A stretch of DNA of 64,000 nt from Phoronis australis (GCA_002633005.1 NMRA01000001.1:4582869-4646868), one strand, 5' to 3'. Positions 47,073 through 61,148 are shown, counted from the stretch's first letter. Program-made: numbers and translations. Notes: generated from the sequence alone by a model not told the origin.

Positions 47073-47755
47073 ATGGATTCGGACGTCAGCACATCGCCCG
47101 CTAGCCTCACGAATCCGACCCACGCGTCTAGTGAACCCGAGACGGTGGATTTAGGACCCGACAAATCACCAGCAGACGATGACATCTTGACGAATAAAAA
47201 CTTAACCTTCTCGCCCGAACAAGTGGCATGTGTATGCGAAGCCCTTCAGCAGAGTGGCAACATCGACCGGCTGGCACGTTTCCTCTGGTCGCTACCTCCA
47301 AATGAACTGTTGAGGGGCAGTGAGGCGGTACTGAAGGCCCGGGCTACTGTGGCCTTCCACCGTGCCAACTACCGTGAACTGTACGCCATTCTGGAAAGTC
47401 ACAACTTTGATGGAGCCAGCCACGCCATGTTGCAGCAAATGTGGTATAAGGCGCATTACATGGAGGCGCAAAAAATTCGAGGGCGCCCTCTTGGTGCAGT
47501 GGACAAGTACAGACTAAGACGAAAATATCCCCTGCCTAAAACGATATGGGACGGGGAGGAAACTGTTTATTGTTTTAAAGAAAAATCTCGCCAAGCATTG
47601 AAAGACTCTTATAAGCAAAACAGATACCCAACACCGGACGAGAAACGTGGTCTCGCGAAGAAGACGGGTTTGACTTTGACGCAAGTATCTAACTGGTTCA
47701 AGAACAGACGACAGAGAGACCGCACGCCCCAGCACCCAGCACACTGCAGGCCCGG
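47073..47755 (+). CDS. six4/5: Six4/5 homeobox gene, exon 1 (SIX domain + homeodomain)
   Basis: ATG at 47073 is fixed by an in-frame TAG 36 bp upstream. Residues 1-44 are an acidic, Ser/Pro-rich leader. Residues ~45-157 form the SIX domain ([40 protein letters not shown]), the Eya-binding module. Residues ~158-217 form the SIX homeodomain ([41 protein letters not shown]), with recognition helix 204-217. Subfamily markers [27 protein letters not shown] and [10 protein letters not shown] fit Six4/5 rather than Six1/2 (GETSYCFKE, NPYPSPREKR) or Six3/6. The frame ends at GG|GTAAGT (47756) just past the homeodomain, a usual intron position in this class. Six4/5 proteins are nuclear transcription factors of the Pax-Six-Eya-Dach network acting in sensory, muscle and mesoderm development; the role here is inferred. 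Confidence 0.95.
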
Positions 47756-50700
47756 GTAAGTAGGCCTGTCGTCATTGTACTACTGACATGTCGTGTTAAA
47801 AACAACCTAGATATTGTAATTCAAGCTAGTCTCATAAACCCGGTGGTGTTTGTTCGTCTTTCATTCTTTCAACTTGAGTGAAGTACAATAAACCGAAGCA
47901 AGTGTTACTCCACTGTATTGGGGAACTATCTCTCATAAAAAGAACGTCCTATAACCATACTCATTGACAACAATGCGGAGGAAACCCAACCATTGTTATA
48001 TAGCCCATACACCGTCTGTAGTTTTAACCCGTAACCTAAGCCCAAAAGTTAAAAATGTTTAGTAAACTCGGCGACAACAATGCTTTCTGTTTGCGTAGCT
48101 AGGCTTTCGAAGGAAATCGAAAAAATAGAATGTTGACGTAGTGCAAAGAGTTAATGTTAATTCTTGGGAATGTTTGTCATTTGAGTAAGATTAAATTATA
48201 ACGCTTGTCTTTATTAAGGCGTGTATAAGAAGTCTACTTTAACACTGACACATCTAGGTGTGAACCAAGCCGAATACATAGCCTGATTCTCGTTTTTCAG
48301 AATTTTATGGGATTGCAGAGGTAAGGTTTTAGGCCAAGGAAGTTAAAACATGTCCAACTAATTGAAAAACCAAATTTTGAATATTAACGTTGCTCGACGT
48401 TTTTCAAATTAAGCTAAAAAAACTGCACAGAAGTATCATCTGCGCAAAAATGTGTCTTAACTGACATCAAGTGTCTATTATTTTTTAATTATGGTTAGTA
48501 AAACTGATTAAATGAATTTACTCGTGGCCTGGTACGCGTACAATTTACGCGTACAATTTACGTGTACAACTTTACTCCAGTTATCAGCACTTATACATAG
48601 CTCTCTACATGGGCTTGTATGTATTCGCACATAGGCTAGTGTGCACATTCAGGCATTACCATGGGCTTCATATTTCTTATTTAAAAATTGACATACTAAC
48701 TTCACAGTGACAAAAGACTCTTAATTTAAGAAAAAATCGTTTTGAAAAACTATAAAATTGCCAATATAAGCACGTTTGAAACAGTACAAAAACAGGATTT
48801 ACGTGCAGACCTCTCCAGAAAAGTAACTAATGCACAGAAAGTTAGTCGTCACCAAGGCGAAAGGTTTGATCTCCAACTAACACACGAGATATGTCTGCTA
48901 AAAACGTTCGATGTCGATTTGCATGGCACATTTCAAATCTAAGATTTCAAGTCAAAGCGCGTTCGAGTACAACAGTGAATTCAGTCAGAAGTTGCTAGCT
49001 AGGGTTGTATGTAGTTTTAAAAATGCGGACAGAGGTTACAGTCGAGATAATAATCGTGATATCCTGACCAGATTAGTTATGTAACCCGCTGTAACGTATC
49101 GTAATAGGACGATGACTTACCAGCAATTTAGAAAACTACATGGGCGAACGAAGTTTATAAAGTTTCTTCATCCAATACTTACATGAAGTTGACTCGAATT
49201 TTTCGGTGTAGTTAAAATTAAGGGTCTTTTGGGTTCATTTTGGTCAAAAATTTCGATAATTTAAATACTATTTTGACGGTGTCAATCAAATTGTAACAAC
49301 AGGATAAGTATCGTCATCTGAGAGAATAGAAAGACAGCGAGCTAAAAATACGACGTAATAGTTATATTATCGTATTTCAGTTATCAGATAAATGTGTTGA
49401 ATTATGTGCATCAGTTGTAACATTTGTTTACAAAATCGTTGTATCTACAGCTTACAAAACATTGCATTGATATTCACTTTATTTCCTTATTTATTTAATT
49501 TATTTAAAAAATCAGAGAATCTTTATCATTTGGTCACATAGGGATCAAATGACTTGAAAAATTCCGTTACACAGACAACTAAACTTAAGATTTTTAGTAA
49601 TGTGATCATGCAAGAATTTTTTATACGAATGAGCATACGAAAAAGTGACAATATACCCGGAGAAATGGCACGCAAAAATATACGGAACCAACAAAAATCA
49701 ACACAAAAAGTGACGATGGACTAGCCAAAATCAAGAAATGAATTTTACTTTTAATATGTCTGACCACACAGCTGTGTGTTGTGGGGCAGGTGCGAGATTC
49801 CAAATAAATATTACGTTTGTTTCCAATCAATACGCAAAACAAAAAGGCGCGTTATCAACGCATGGTAATTGGGAGTAAACGAGAGGTTATTAACTGACTA
49901 ACTAATGAATCAACGTTCTTGTTATGGCCTTCGTGCCATCTGAGCCTACTTAGAATATTCAAGAATATGAAAGAAGTAACTGTCTTGAGCCCATCTCAAA
50001 ATTTAATCTTGTCGAAACGCAATTCAGTTTTCTGGAAATTAACCGCTCCTATTAAAGTTAGTGCGGAAAATAATTATACAGAATTAATTAGCCACAGTAT
50101 TCACATTCTTTAGGAATTCAATTTCATAGATTTCATTAGGCTTCGTTAATACTGCAGACATTCTTGTCGTAATCTACATGACAAGCAGGGACTAATAAAA
50201 ATTATTGTTACCCTTTGTTAAAACTTTACCATTTAGAAATTTGAAATTAAAGAGTATATTTAGTACTCGGTTAGAGATTACTTTAACAGGGTAATTCAAA
50301 CTTAAGTTCGGACATCTCGAATTAGTGTTTTTGTACACTGTCTTTACCTTCAAAAGCATGCATAGAAAATATTTATCACCTTACTGTAAAATCTTGCTTC
50401 GCACTAGTTTGTTGACACATACAGTTCACAGCCCGGGCTAATCCGATTGTAGTGTTTCATTGTTCTTTTTTAATGCCAATTCAAATGAACACAATTACTG
50501 TTCAGTGTTTCCACCCACTGCGGTCTCGACACTGTCAAATACGGGCACAATAGGCCGGGTTAAGAGAGACAATTAAATACTGGTTAAACAAGGTGTATTG
50601 TCTCGGTCTGTGATAGGCTACGGTGACAGTTTTGCGTCTGAAGCAAACTAGAACATTCGAAACACAGATCTTGAGTATCCGCATGTTTTTTCTCTTGCCG

Positions 50701-52480
50701 ATATCAACGTGACTAATAAAAATTGATGAATTTTTTACACAACTTTTAAGCAACACAAGGTTCTGCGTACTTCCACACAACATATTCTTAAGAATAATCA
50801 TAAGCAAGAAATATAAATATTGTTGACTGCATTTTTGTAGTTTTGATACGATTTTGTCCTTACTAGTTGCGCAATCTAAGTGAATGGTGTTAACGCGTTT
50901 CAAATGGTATGCTTTCTCTATTGTGTATTCCTGCAGTTTGTTGGACAATAATTAATCAAAAAGAAGTAAATAATTAAAACGGGGCACGTGCCAATAAATG
51001 CGTATCTACTTGCCTTGTGCAAGTTATTTAAAACCGGTGTATTCTCATTCTTAAATGTCTTTAATACCAATAACATCTAGCCAGCTACCAAGCATGACAA
51101 ACGTTTTAAAATATGAATCTTCACATTGTCAGCAGGTTAGAACGTAGCCGGCCATTTTATAATCTAAATGTTAAGTAGATGTGAATATTCACTTCCTTAA
51201 TCTCCTCGCTAAGTGACACGCATATTTTATTTATAAGACCAACTCTCAAAGCATTTGTTTTCATTATAAATTGATACAAAACATACACACCTTTTTAGAA
51301 ATGAATAAGTAAAGGCAAAAAAAACAAAAACAAATTGGCAATTGATTAGGATTTAATGCTGGAATTTAAGACATCTTGTACGGGTTCATGGCCTTACAAC
51401 CCTACACATTAGTTGGAAGAACTCAGGGCTCGTTGAAATGTCAATTCCATCTGCGGTTTGCCGACAATATTTACAGAGAGATTTATTTTAACTATTGCTA
51501 CCGATTTTTAATCTCTTGCTCAAGGGCGTAGACAAGCAAAAATTCATCCATTTTTGTGGCTCGTTTCAAATATCATTTCATCTTACTGTCGACTCACGGC
51601 TGGGTTATCAAAGGAGAAGAGAAATTCGGACCGCCAGTTTCACCTGAAAAATTTTTGATTGAGCTAATTATAACTTTTTAGAAATAGATTTTTCGGCAAA
51701 CTGATTTCAAATCGTACGCCTGGATGTAAAAAGTAAAATTTACTGAGATAAGTTAGAGATATACAAATAAATGCTTTGAGGTAGTGTTGAGAACCTCAAG
51801 GATATCATAGAATGTAAAATAAACACTCGCTACACCTAAGACGAATATTTCGATAGCGTTTTCAGTACAACCTCCCTGGCTGTTGTGACAACAATTAAAA
51901 CAATGCGCATGTACATCAACAACCCTTAGATCAAAACTGAGAACAAGTTCACGAATAAGTGCAATGTCGTAGGACTTGATAACATAGTTTTGATTCAATG
52001 AATTTTCCTCGGTAGTATGAAATAAATGAGTCACTGGACAAAATGTTTCTGTTTCTTCTACATGTATATATCTAGCAACAGCCGTCAGTGCTCCCTCTAC
52101 CCTCAAGTAGCAGGCAATTATTTTTATCTCAATTATCGAAACAACGCTCCATTTTGTATAAAAAATGGTATGTTTGTTCCCCTAATCACGCCAAGAATGA
52201 CAAGGCAAACAGAACTGCCCTCGGGCGAGCAAATTGAAGGGTAAAAGAATATATTGTATTGTACAATAGCCATTATTTCATTTTAAGCGATTAGACGCTA
52301 ACAGGCCTTTATTGTTTACTGCACTATTTAATAGATAGCTCTTGAGCTTTGACAAGGGATTCAGTGTTGACGATGGGCACGTGACTTGAAGATCGAGCAG
52401 GACAGACCTTCTGATAAACGGTCTATCGGCATGCACGAACCGATACCGAAATGCAATGCATCAATTTTTTGTTAAGTTAT

Positions 52481-52905
52481 GTAAGACCCTGGAAAAATGT
52501 TCAAATTTGGCAAACTTTGGAAAGTCATATCTGAGAAATGGCTGACGGGATTTATATGAAATTTTTATGTAGTATACTTTATTCACGGTTCTCCAACACC
52601 TTGTTAGGAATTGTTTTACAATTTTGCACTTTTGCACATGGGTTATCAAAAATAAAACGAATTTTATGAAAAAAATCGAAAGTTGTATAAATCGAAAATG
52701 AAATCATATTTTAGAAAACTAACAGTGTTTTTGATATTTCATCTTGAATATTTACATGGAACGAAATCTGTCAGTGCTCCCTAAACGTCTGTTTCCGATA
52801 AATGTACACCTCTACAGGCTTTCTAATTTCAGAAAATATGTACTTTCAATGATTTAAAATCTATAGCTTTGTAGATTTTTGGCTAAATGTATTGTGGAAA
52901 GTGAT
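52481..52905. repeat. Dispersed ~270-430-bp repeat family, copy 2
   Basis: Shares with 5846 and 53412 the ordered blocks GTAAGACCCTGGAAAAATGT, ATATCTGAGAAATGGCT, TTCTCCAACACC, TTATGAAAAAAA, GAAAACTAACAGTGTTTTTGA. A downstream part (TTTCAGAAAATATGTACTTTCA...TTGGCTAAAT) also matches copy 3. Confidence 0.7.
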
Positions 52906-53411
52906 ATTCATAGTCGTATCATAGATGTTCTGATCATATCTGACGTCGCTTTCTGATTGTGTTGATAACGACTGAGTCTTACGTGTTGAAGACACTCGTC
53001 ATCTCACGCTTTGTTAACTTCTTCGTCACAAGTCGCGCGTCTGGTTTTGCTATGTTGCTTAACAAGCCACCACGTTTAATTGGTCTATAATTAGTTAATA
53101 AGTGAATTCCTCAACAGATCTTTCAAACCACTTGATATAGCGTTTAGGCATAAGCAAGTACAGTACATTAATAAACGATAGTTATTTATCAATATAAATA
53201 GAAATCAAATTTTTAATAAGAATTAGTGATAAATATAACAAGTTGTATAATTACTTCTACAAGGAGGCAGTTCGATTAAATTTTTTGACTAACTTTGTTG
53301 GAAAATTTCGACGACGATATCATAAAGCGTAATGATTCAATTTTCTCGAAGCTTCCATAAACCTATGACTTAGACCGCTTGCTATTTCAAAACTGGTCTA
53401 ATCTGTAAAAG

Positions 53412-53880
53412 GTAGGACCCTAGAAAAATGTCCAAACTTGGCTAACTTCAGAACATCATATTGGATTCTTGTGAAATTTCCAGATGCTGTGCTTTATTTC
53501 GCACTATTCTCCAAAACGCTGTTGGGAATTTTTTTAGTAATGTTGTATGAACGGCAGCTATAAAAAGGACTTGTGTTTTTCATAAAAAAACAAAAGCTGC
53601 ATAAATTTAAAACGAAATGATAAACTTAGAAAACTGTAACAGTTTTTGAGATTTCATAGCGAACATTTTTATCAAACGAAAATTAGACAGGTACTGCTGC
53701 CGTTGTATTGCTACGACTACATTCCATTTTTGCTAGAAATGCGTGGTCACGTGACCAAATTACCAGCAGATTGGTTCAAAGTCAAAATTCAAAATTCTGC
53801 AAGCCAGGTATTTTCAGAAAACATATACTTTCACGAGATAGTTTTGCATATACTTGGCTAAATACATACTTTTCGATAAG
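53412..53880. repeat. Dispersed repeat family, copy 3
   Basis: GTAGGACCCTAGAAAAATGT, CTATTCTCCAAAACGCTGTT, TTTCATAAAAAAAC, GAAAACTGTAACAGTTTTTG, then TTTTCAGAAAACATATACTT and ACTTGGCTAAATA. Same orientation as copy 2 and 0.9 kb away. A CACGTGACC box lies within. Confidence 0.7.
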
Positions 53881-55887
53881 TTCCTATGTAACTTTAAAAG
53901 CACTAATCGGTTTAGGACCGAAAAGTGCATTGTGGGGTTATTGTTGGACGTGATAGACTTCTTGAAGTCTTTGCTCTGAGCTATAAAACATTTTTTAAAA
54001 ATCGACAATTCTCGCCGTTGGTTACCAATTATTCGCTGAAATCCAGGTCAGTGGTTTTATCAGTTAAAGCTGAATTTCGACCAGTGTTGGTGGCCAAAGA
54101 ACGAAAATAGAATTAGGTCTTTTACTGTCATGAAATGGGCCTAATACTATTCCTTACCTTGATAGGATATTGTTTTCGTTACCAACTCAAGTCACAGGCG
54201 ATGTGTACCTGTGCTCTTTTCGAATGAACAATTCTAGGGTTGGCCAAGCCCAATTAATTGTGCAACGTGTTCTTGAGGCGCTGATGGTTTTGATGTCCTT
54301 ATTTGCGACGGAATAGAATCCTGTCGTGCTCAGGTCTGAGTATTACGAGACTGCTTTTACGAGAGTAAAAAGCCTAATGAAAGTTTCGTTTTAGTCAGCG
54401 AAACAGAGCAAAATGTAGCTTGAAAAAAGGAAAATTTAAGCCTTTTGCTCGTTTCTTTCTTTGATTTGTCTTTAAAACATTATAAAAAGTAACGAATCTG
54501 AAAATAGCTTTCTCATCGCCGATTGTGTATTAGCTACATGCCGGTGAGATAAAAATCCAATTTTTAAATCTGGCAAGTTCAAAATACCTACAAACCCGCA
54601 TCGATAATGATACCTATGCTGGACCAGCATTACTGAAATTTGAAATACCTACTCTTTTTTCTTTTACTTTAATTTATGTATCGTGTATTATCCGTTAGAT
54701 AAAATCTAGACCAGAATGGCCGCCATTAAGAAACTACCAGGCGATTGATCACAGCGGGGTGACTTTGTTTTCATGCAAGCACTTTTAACTCTAAAACGGT
54801 CACTGCAAGTTCGGGATTTTTTCGTGTTAGTCTCTGCTTTGTGGTCAACGCCGGAAATGCAGACACCGAAATTCCGGAAACATTAGAAACATTTAAACGT
54901 TTCACTTTTGAAGCGGTGCTAGAAATTAGCTAGATCTATTCTGGGAAAAATCTGGTTTCGAATTATACTAACTTGTGCGTTATTTGATAATGTTTTGTCA
55001 CGTGACACCGTACAATAAGAATCGGCAAGACAAATAGTACTTAACACAGTTTTTAGTCGGATACTCTCCCTATTGACACTGGGCGATTGTACTATTGTTC
55101 TCAGACAGTCAAAGGTGGCTTAATCCTGTCGCTCAAACTTCGTTGTCAGTGTAAATGTCAAATATCGCTCGCGACGAACAGTTTTGCGTGAAACGTGGGA
55201 AATCGGCACCTCGTCATGACACGGCTCAAATTCAGGTGTCGAGATGCTAAAGTTTCAGCCTTGGGCGGTAATTACAGAGCGTTCAATAAAATTTGCATCT
55301 TCTTTATACTAAGTATTGTTCTCGCGAACGGCTTATGAAATTAGAAGCAGGGCTAGGTTTACACTGAGAACATTCCCATTTAGAACAATTTCGCGTACAG
55401 TAACATTTAGTCTTGTGCTTTAACTCGTAAAGCAAGTCCCGGGGTTGTAAAGGATATTTTATACGGCACGCTTGATAAAACTTGTTAATGTGCACAAAAA
55501 CTATCCATATAGTGTGAGGAGCTTCCGGTTTGGTCAAACGTCTGAAATGAAATAGTCAACCTCACTTCCTGTTGTAAACCAGATATAGCAGGAAGCAGAG
55601 TTTTTGTCTTCTATCTCAGTTCTTTATAGCTTTTCGAAGTTGATTTGTTGGTGAACCCGTGACATACTTGAGTTTTTTATGTTTTTGTCGTGCCACGATT
55701 TTAGCAAATTAGCAACATTGAGATGCTGCACTCGAGTTTCACTGCTCGCGTGTCAGCCTTAAGTGTCCAATTTGTCGAGAGGTGTCCGGTTTTCAATGGG
55801 CAGTCCTCAAATTTCGTCTCTGTGTTACTATTGCGGTATGCTAGATAAGGACAATTTATCTAATTTGGACATTATCTCATTTCGCAG

Positions 55888-56176
55888 GGACCTCCAGCTA
55901 AGTGAAGAGACGTTACGCCACGCCACCAACTCTCTTCATCTGCCGCCTCATCATCACCACCATCCTGGTTTCGGGCACCATCCCCATCATATGGCTGACT
56001 TCAGGGACTTTGAATTGTCCACCAAAATGTTACATGACTCTCGGGGACTTTCCATGTCTTCAATCATTAAAAACGAGCCTCTTGGTGGCCATTACGGATT
56101 TCCAACCATGATGGACCATCACCATCAGCACCAACACCACCATCACCACCTAGCGGCTGGCGTGACATCTGTCTGA
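55888..56176 (+). CDS. six4/5: Six4/5 last coding exon (His-rich C-terminus)
   Basis: Acceptor TTATCTCATTTCGCAG precedes one base (G) that completes the GG left by exon 1 as a Gly codon; the frame then reads DLQLSEETLRHATNSLHLPP and stops at TGA. Phase agreement supports direct splicing to exon 1 and gives a 323-residue protein. The exon is rich in His (PPHHHHHPG; MDHHHQHQHHHHH) and contains LSMSSIIKNEPLGG, a Lys-x-Glu-Pro stretch resembling a sumoylation consensus (I-K-x-E). No DNA-binding domain is present; this is a likely transactivation/regulatory tail. Vertebrate Six4/5 tails are much longer. If exons are missing from this model, they must be multiples of three. Confidence 0.75.
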
Positions 56177-56531
56177 CGTCAGGTTTCCGGATTCTTAGGG
56201 GGTTGAGAGATGAAATGAAGCCTGTAGACACAAAAACATACAGATTCAGATCGATGGAAAACGGTGTAGTTGATCATTGGCTGGAGGAAGTGCTGTCGCA
56301 CTCGAAACTACATGTACATCGTTTGATGTAGACACTGTAAAGGCTGTTAACCCCAAACAACGACAATTGCTGGACGCTCTTTTAAAAAATTTAAATAATT
56401 TGATAATATGGTTTTGTACATTGTTTCTCTATTTATTTATTGCATTTTATGTATTCCCACGCTTAATGTCAGACTACGCTACGACAGCACACGATGATAG
56501 GAACGCTGGCAGGCGGCAGTGCATTTTTATT

Positions 56532-56537
56532 AATAAA
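56532..56537 (+). terminator. Candidate polyadenylation signal of Six4/5
   Basis: AATAAA 356 bp after the stop codon, with T-rich sequence following. Confidence 0.4.
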
Positions 56538-57865
56538 AGAAAACACCTTGTTCTTTTCGTTGAGACGTTGGTAATTAATTGACACTTACACATTTTATTC
56601 TAATATCAATTAGTTATTTTGTAAGGAGGATAATCATTTTAAAAAATTTATACGGTATGAGCGCCTAGGAAACTTTTTGAAGCCTGGGGTTGACGCTTCT
56701 TCAAAGATTTATTTATCGAGCGTTTTTTTCCAAAGCGATGGCTGTAGATGTCACGGGTACAATGATACTTCATTAACGCATGGGTCTAGTTTGTGACACA
56801 AAATCGCCCATGTTGGTGCATTTCCGATATTCTTTCTAAAAAGCTCTCCTGTCATTTTTATCCAGACTACTAATTACAACTGTGCCCCATGTCTGAACAC
56901 AAATTGTAGGTAATGGCTCAGTCTCTTTCATTCACTTACCAACTGGAGACCGTCATATTGAGGTCATTTGTCACTGTTTCGTCGAGGGAGGGCGCCACCA
57001 TTTTGCAGCAGTTAACTTCACAAGTCACGTATAATTCTCGACTGTTTATATATTTTGAGTTCCCGATAAGCAAGTGAGAATGGTGGCACAACCGTGTAAC
57101 ATTTTTTTGACTTTTAACGACCAACTTTTCAGTTTAAAATAGCTTTTACAGTTTTGCGGAGCAGTCTCATTGTGTTCAACAGTCTACTTAAAGCGAGTTA
57201 AGTGACTGTTGGCATGTTTTTGCAGTACTTCGGAGTAGTATTAAGAACAGCTTGCCAGCACGCTGCGGCTGCCATAATTATGTACATTATATCACTGTAG
57301 CCAGGTACCTAAGCAGTTCAAGTCAGCGACGAAGGAGTGCAAAATTTTAGACAACGGGGTTGGGGCGAATGTGGTGGCGGCCGGGGAAGGCACATTTTGC
57401 CTGGCTCTATAATATCACAGTGCTTGAATTTTTGGCACTGCATATACGACTTTGATAACGCTGTTCCGAACCCGGTCAGTTGTGTGTTCGAAAATCGTGA
57501 CGTCCATTGGAACGAGAGATCTGGGCATTAGTTCCACTCCGAATAATAATATCGCGTAAGACCTCGCAAAATTATGCAAATGAAAGATAAATATTTATCG
57601 AGTACACTAGAGACCTTATTATTGTAACCTAGCAAAATGGCGGCCATCGAACTGACTGGTCGGCGAGATTGAAAAATGTTTGAATTATGGGATAGAACAT
57701 GCTGTTTCCGTTCCATAAGCGGAGATTTTCTCGCCGAACGTGCGTGACTAATGTCTTCACTACAGAACGCTGCCGTCTATGATGCAAATTTTTATCAACT
57801 GAGTTTTAGAAAGGTGGGAGGAGATTCTCGGTATAGATGAGGCGACATCAAATATATCAGCCTCC

Positions 57866-58005
57866 CGTTCAGTAACGCTAGGACCTCGCTAAAAAGCAAG
57901 ACTTCGTGAGATTACGTGAGAAATTGCGGTGTATTCTTAATGAAATCGCGTAACTTTGGCTAGATTTCAGTAAGGTCCAAACGTAGGTCCTAGCGTTACT
58001 AAACG
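57866..58005. mobile_element. 140-bp MITE with ~22-bp terminal inverted repeats
   Basis: CGTTCAGTAACGCTAGGACC at the left and GGTCCTAGCGTTACTAAACG at the right, differing at one base. A second inner pair, GGACCTCGC / TAAGGTCC, is weaker. Non-coding. Confidence 0.75.
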
Positions 58006-61000
58006 CACGCCTGGGTTGAGTTTCGCAGACACATCGAGAATTTCACGAGTAGAGCACGTGTGGGCGCGAGTGCTTCGCCTGTAATGCATGGCGATATCTC
58101 GCGAAGACTTGCGGGATCTTGCTTTTTCGCGAGTTTCTTGCGTTTACCGAAAGTAGGTCAGGTTCACATTGTAGTCCCCTATTGAATGGATGTCGGATGG
58201 CGTACTGTTGAACCCAGCAAAATTTGTAAAGTGGATATTTAATAATATAACCACAAACATTATATTTGAACGGCTCTCTGATCTTCTAAGTCTAATCGTA
58301 GCCTGAAGAGATGACCCTTAAGAATGCCCGTGGGCTTAACTCTGCAAACACTACTTTTTATAAGAGTCCTTATGCAGCTATCAAATTTCATCCATAGTTT
58401 TCCTTTGAAAAAGACTTAAAACACCTTTTCACAATTGCAATCGTCCGCCCGTTGAATAGTTTAATTTCACGCCAAGTCTCTGAAAATTACAATTTCAAAT
58501 AACCGAAGTTCATGGTTTTCAGTTACAACAGGTTCTATGCGCGTTTACATAAAAGCACGTTTGTAGATAAGGTGTAAAATATTACAAAATATATAATGTC
58601 CCAAAATTAAATTTCAAATGAGCACAAACTCAGGTCCGAATGGTTAATATTGGTCATGTTTAAACACTAATTCATCTAAAAGGAGTATGGCACTGACAAA
58701 ATAGAAATTCGAGATTGAACAAAAATTGGTCACAAGTATTTTATCTCTTGTACATCAATCTTTATAAAATTATACGCGCAAATGTTTAGATATATAAATT
58801 CACTCAATATCTCGTATAGGCAATAAAAATGCCAACGACTATCCATATTTAGCTACACCACTACACGTATTTCGTAATATTTTATGAAGATCTACGGCTC
58901 TTGATTATCCATCTAAATAGTACTTGACTAGTAAGGCTGCCAAAATATTCAAAGGATATTTATTTTCCCAGAGTTGTTGATCAAAACTTATTGCTTGCGT
59001 ATTTCAGTCAGGAAAAGTCTTGACCGCTGAAGGAAGACAAAAAAAGTTTTCGAAGCTTACAAAAATCATTCAGAACTTATTAAAAGAGATTGAAAAAATG
59101 AAATAACAACAAATCACGCGTCAAGTTCCAAAGAACAGTAATTTGGCATTAGGGGGCTCTCCAAAGCATTGGAAATTGGTAATACTAATTTTTCCTTGTA
59201 AGTTTTAAACTCAAAACTACATGTAATGCTTGAGTGTTAACCAACAGGTTAAAATACATACAGGCTACCAGAATAACACGGCTCAAACACAAAACTTGTG
59301 CACACCGCACACGCAACGCAACCACGATTCCGACTTCCATATACACGTCCGCGAACTCTTCGCTGCTCACCCACGTGTGTATTTGTCATCACAGGTCCGT
59401 GAACCGTGCGTTTTGGGTACGTACTAGGAGGTGCTTTGTGAGTGACGACTTTGTGAATGACTGAACAGAGTTTAGGTGCGCAAGCCGTTTTGTTTAAGGG
59501 TGTGAGTCGTGGTAATCGTGAATTTGGGTAAACTGACATACTTGCCAAAGAAATGGATAAGCACGACACCACACGAATTCATACAGAAGACGGAAAATGT
59601 CCAGTTACTTTAAAGACATTTAAAATTTCAAGCACACAGTTTACCTTTCCAAATATACACACTTGTCGTGGATTACATTTTAACATTCAATTTACCACTA
59701 TAGGTCTCGGTATACTGCACTGAAAAACGTACATCTTTGTTGCTGCAGACATATTAAAGTTATACCGAACGCTATACATTGACAGGTCAGTAAATGACAA
59801 CTTCATAGATAAAACAAACGTATCGGATTATTGCCAACAATAACACCCATGCGCGCCATTCCAATCACAGTGTAACTACTCTGCCTTATTCTACGTGAGC
59901 ATCGGAAAATTAGAAATCCCCGGCAAAACATTCAACACTCGCATTTCAAGCCTCGTTCCAGTCACAAGCGCAAAATTGAGTTCTACCCTCCGACACAGTG
60001 CCACCTATATTGAAAAGTGGTCCTTTGGAAACATGATGAACGCCACACGGAATTCCGTGTGTGGGCATCAATGCGCATGCTTGGTCGGAAGTTTATCGAT
60101 CACATCGCCACCACTTGCGCACGACTTTTATGCACTATACTTGTTTGGGCTTCACCACGGGATCGGAGTTCCTTTGATTTTGTTTACTTCGATTACTGCC
60201 CGTTTTGATAAATTGCAACTATTCAAGTTAAAGGTGGTCGCCATACTACGTAACTGTAAACTAAAAGGGGTTTCCCAGATTTCAACCAATAGCAATGACT
60301 GAATGTTATGACGTCGGATTCATTACTTTAACCAATGAGAAGCCATGATAAACAACATTCTACAGTGCTACCTTTCGTAGCACTGTGAAAAAGCGTTATC
60401 GACTTCCCTTCGTGCACGCCAGACAAGTTCCCGACTATACTGACTTCCTTGTTTGGAACACGTGAGTTTAAGTACCACTATAGGTGTCGCTTTGTGAAGT
60501 AACACCAGTATCCGCGGACACTGAGAGTTCAAATGTGTTACCGCAACCCAGCGGACATTAGCATGGAAATAAAAGTAAAAGATCATTAGAGTTGTAATGA
60601 GCTGGGGGACCAGTCTGTGCCCCGCCTGTTGTTGAGTTAATCTACGTTATTTCTATGACAAATCATGAACCAACAACAGATCAGAGCCGTCAAGTCTCTG
60701 CTATTTCACTAGTCTAACTTTCTATAGGTTTTTACAGTTTGCTTCGTGGAATACCCGTCATCCGGCCAGGACACCTGCTGGCTGAAAAATTGTTGTACGT
60801 TCTGTGCTTTCATTGCTTGGTTTCATTCTGCTGATGATGACCGGCATCCCATAATCTTCATCATTGTAATATGTATCTGTCTGTGCTTAAAAAGGTGTGG
60901 AACGGGTTGCCCGGCCACGGTAATATATATTGACATAACCTGAACACTGTTGTCTTTGATTTTAGACTGGTCACCTCATGTAACATAATCAAGTTTTGTT

Positions 61001-61104
61001 ATTTATATGTAGCCTAAGACACTTTTGATTTGTTGATTTTAAGTCATATTTTATTTATGAAATCAAAAGACACTGGCGCATATTTTATATTTCTGTCTGT
61101 GTAT

Positions 61105-61148
61105 CTCCCTCCCTCCCTCCCTCCCTCCCTCTCTCTCTCTCTCTCTAA
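61105..61148. repeat. (CCCT)n-(CT)n microsatellite
   Basis: About six CCCT units followed by about nine CT units. An ambiguous base follows at 61149, suggesting an assembly seam. Confidence 0.9.

Larger units (their letters stand above)
47756..55887 (+). other. 8.1-kb Six4/5 intron
   Basis: Donor GTAAGT, acceptor TTTCGCAG. It contains two copies of the dispersed repeat (52481 and 53412) and no recognised coding segment. An extra exon whose length is a multiple of three cannot be excluded, because the flanking phases already match. Confidence 0.6.

Noticed and set aside
55763-55887. Upstream extension of the Six4/5 last exon
   Set aside because: The open frame begins at GTG with no ATG context, and a polypyrimidine tract plus CAG at 55887 fits an acceptor matched in phase to exon 1; treated as intron read-through.
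59895-60302. 135-codon plus-strand frame
   Set aside because: No family resemblance, no promoter or splice context; length is within chance for this composition.
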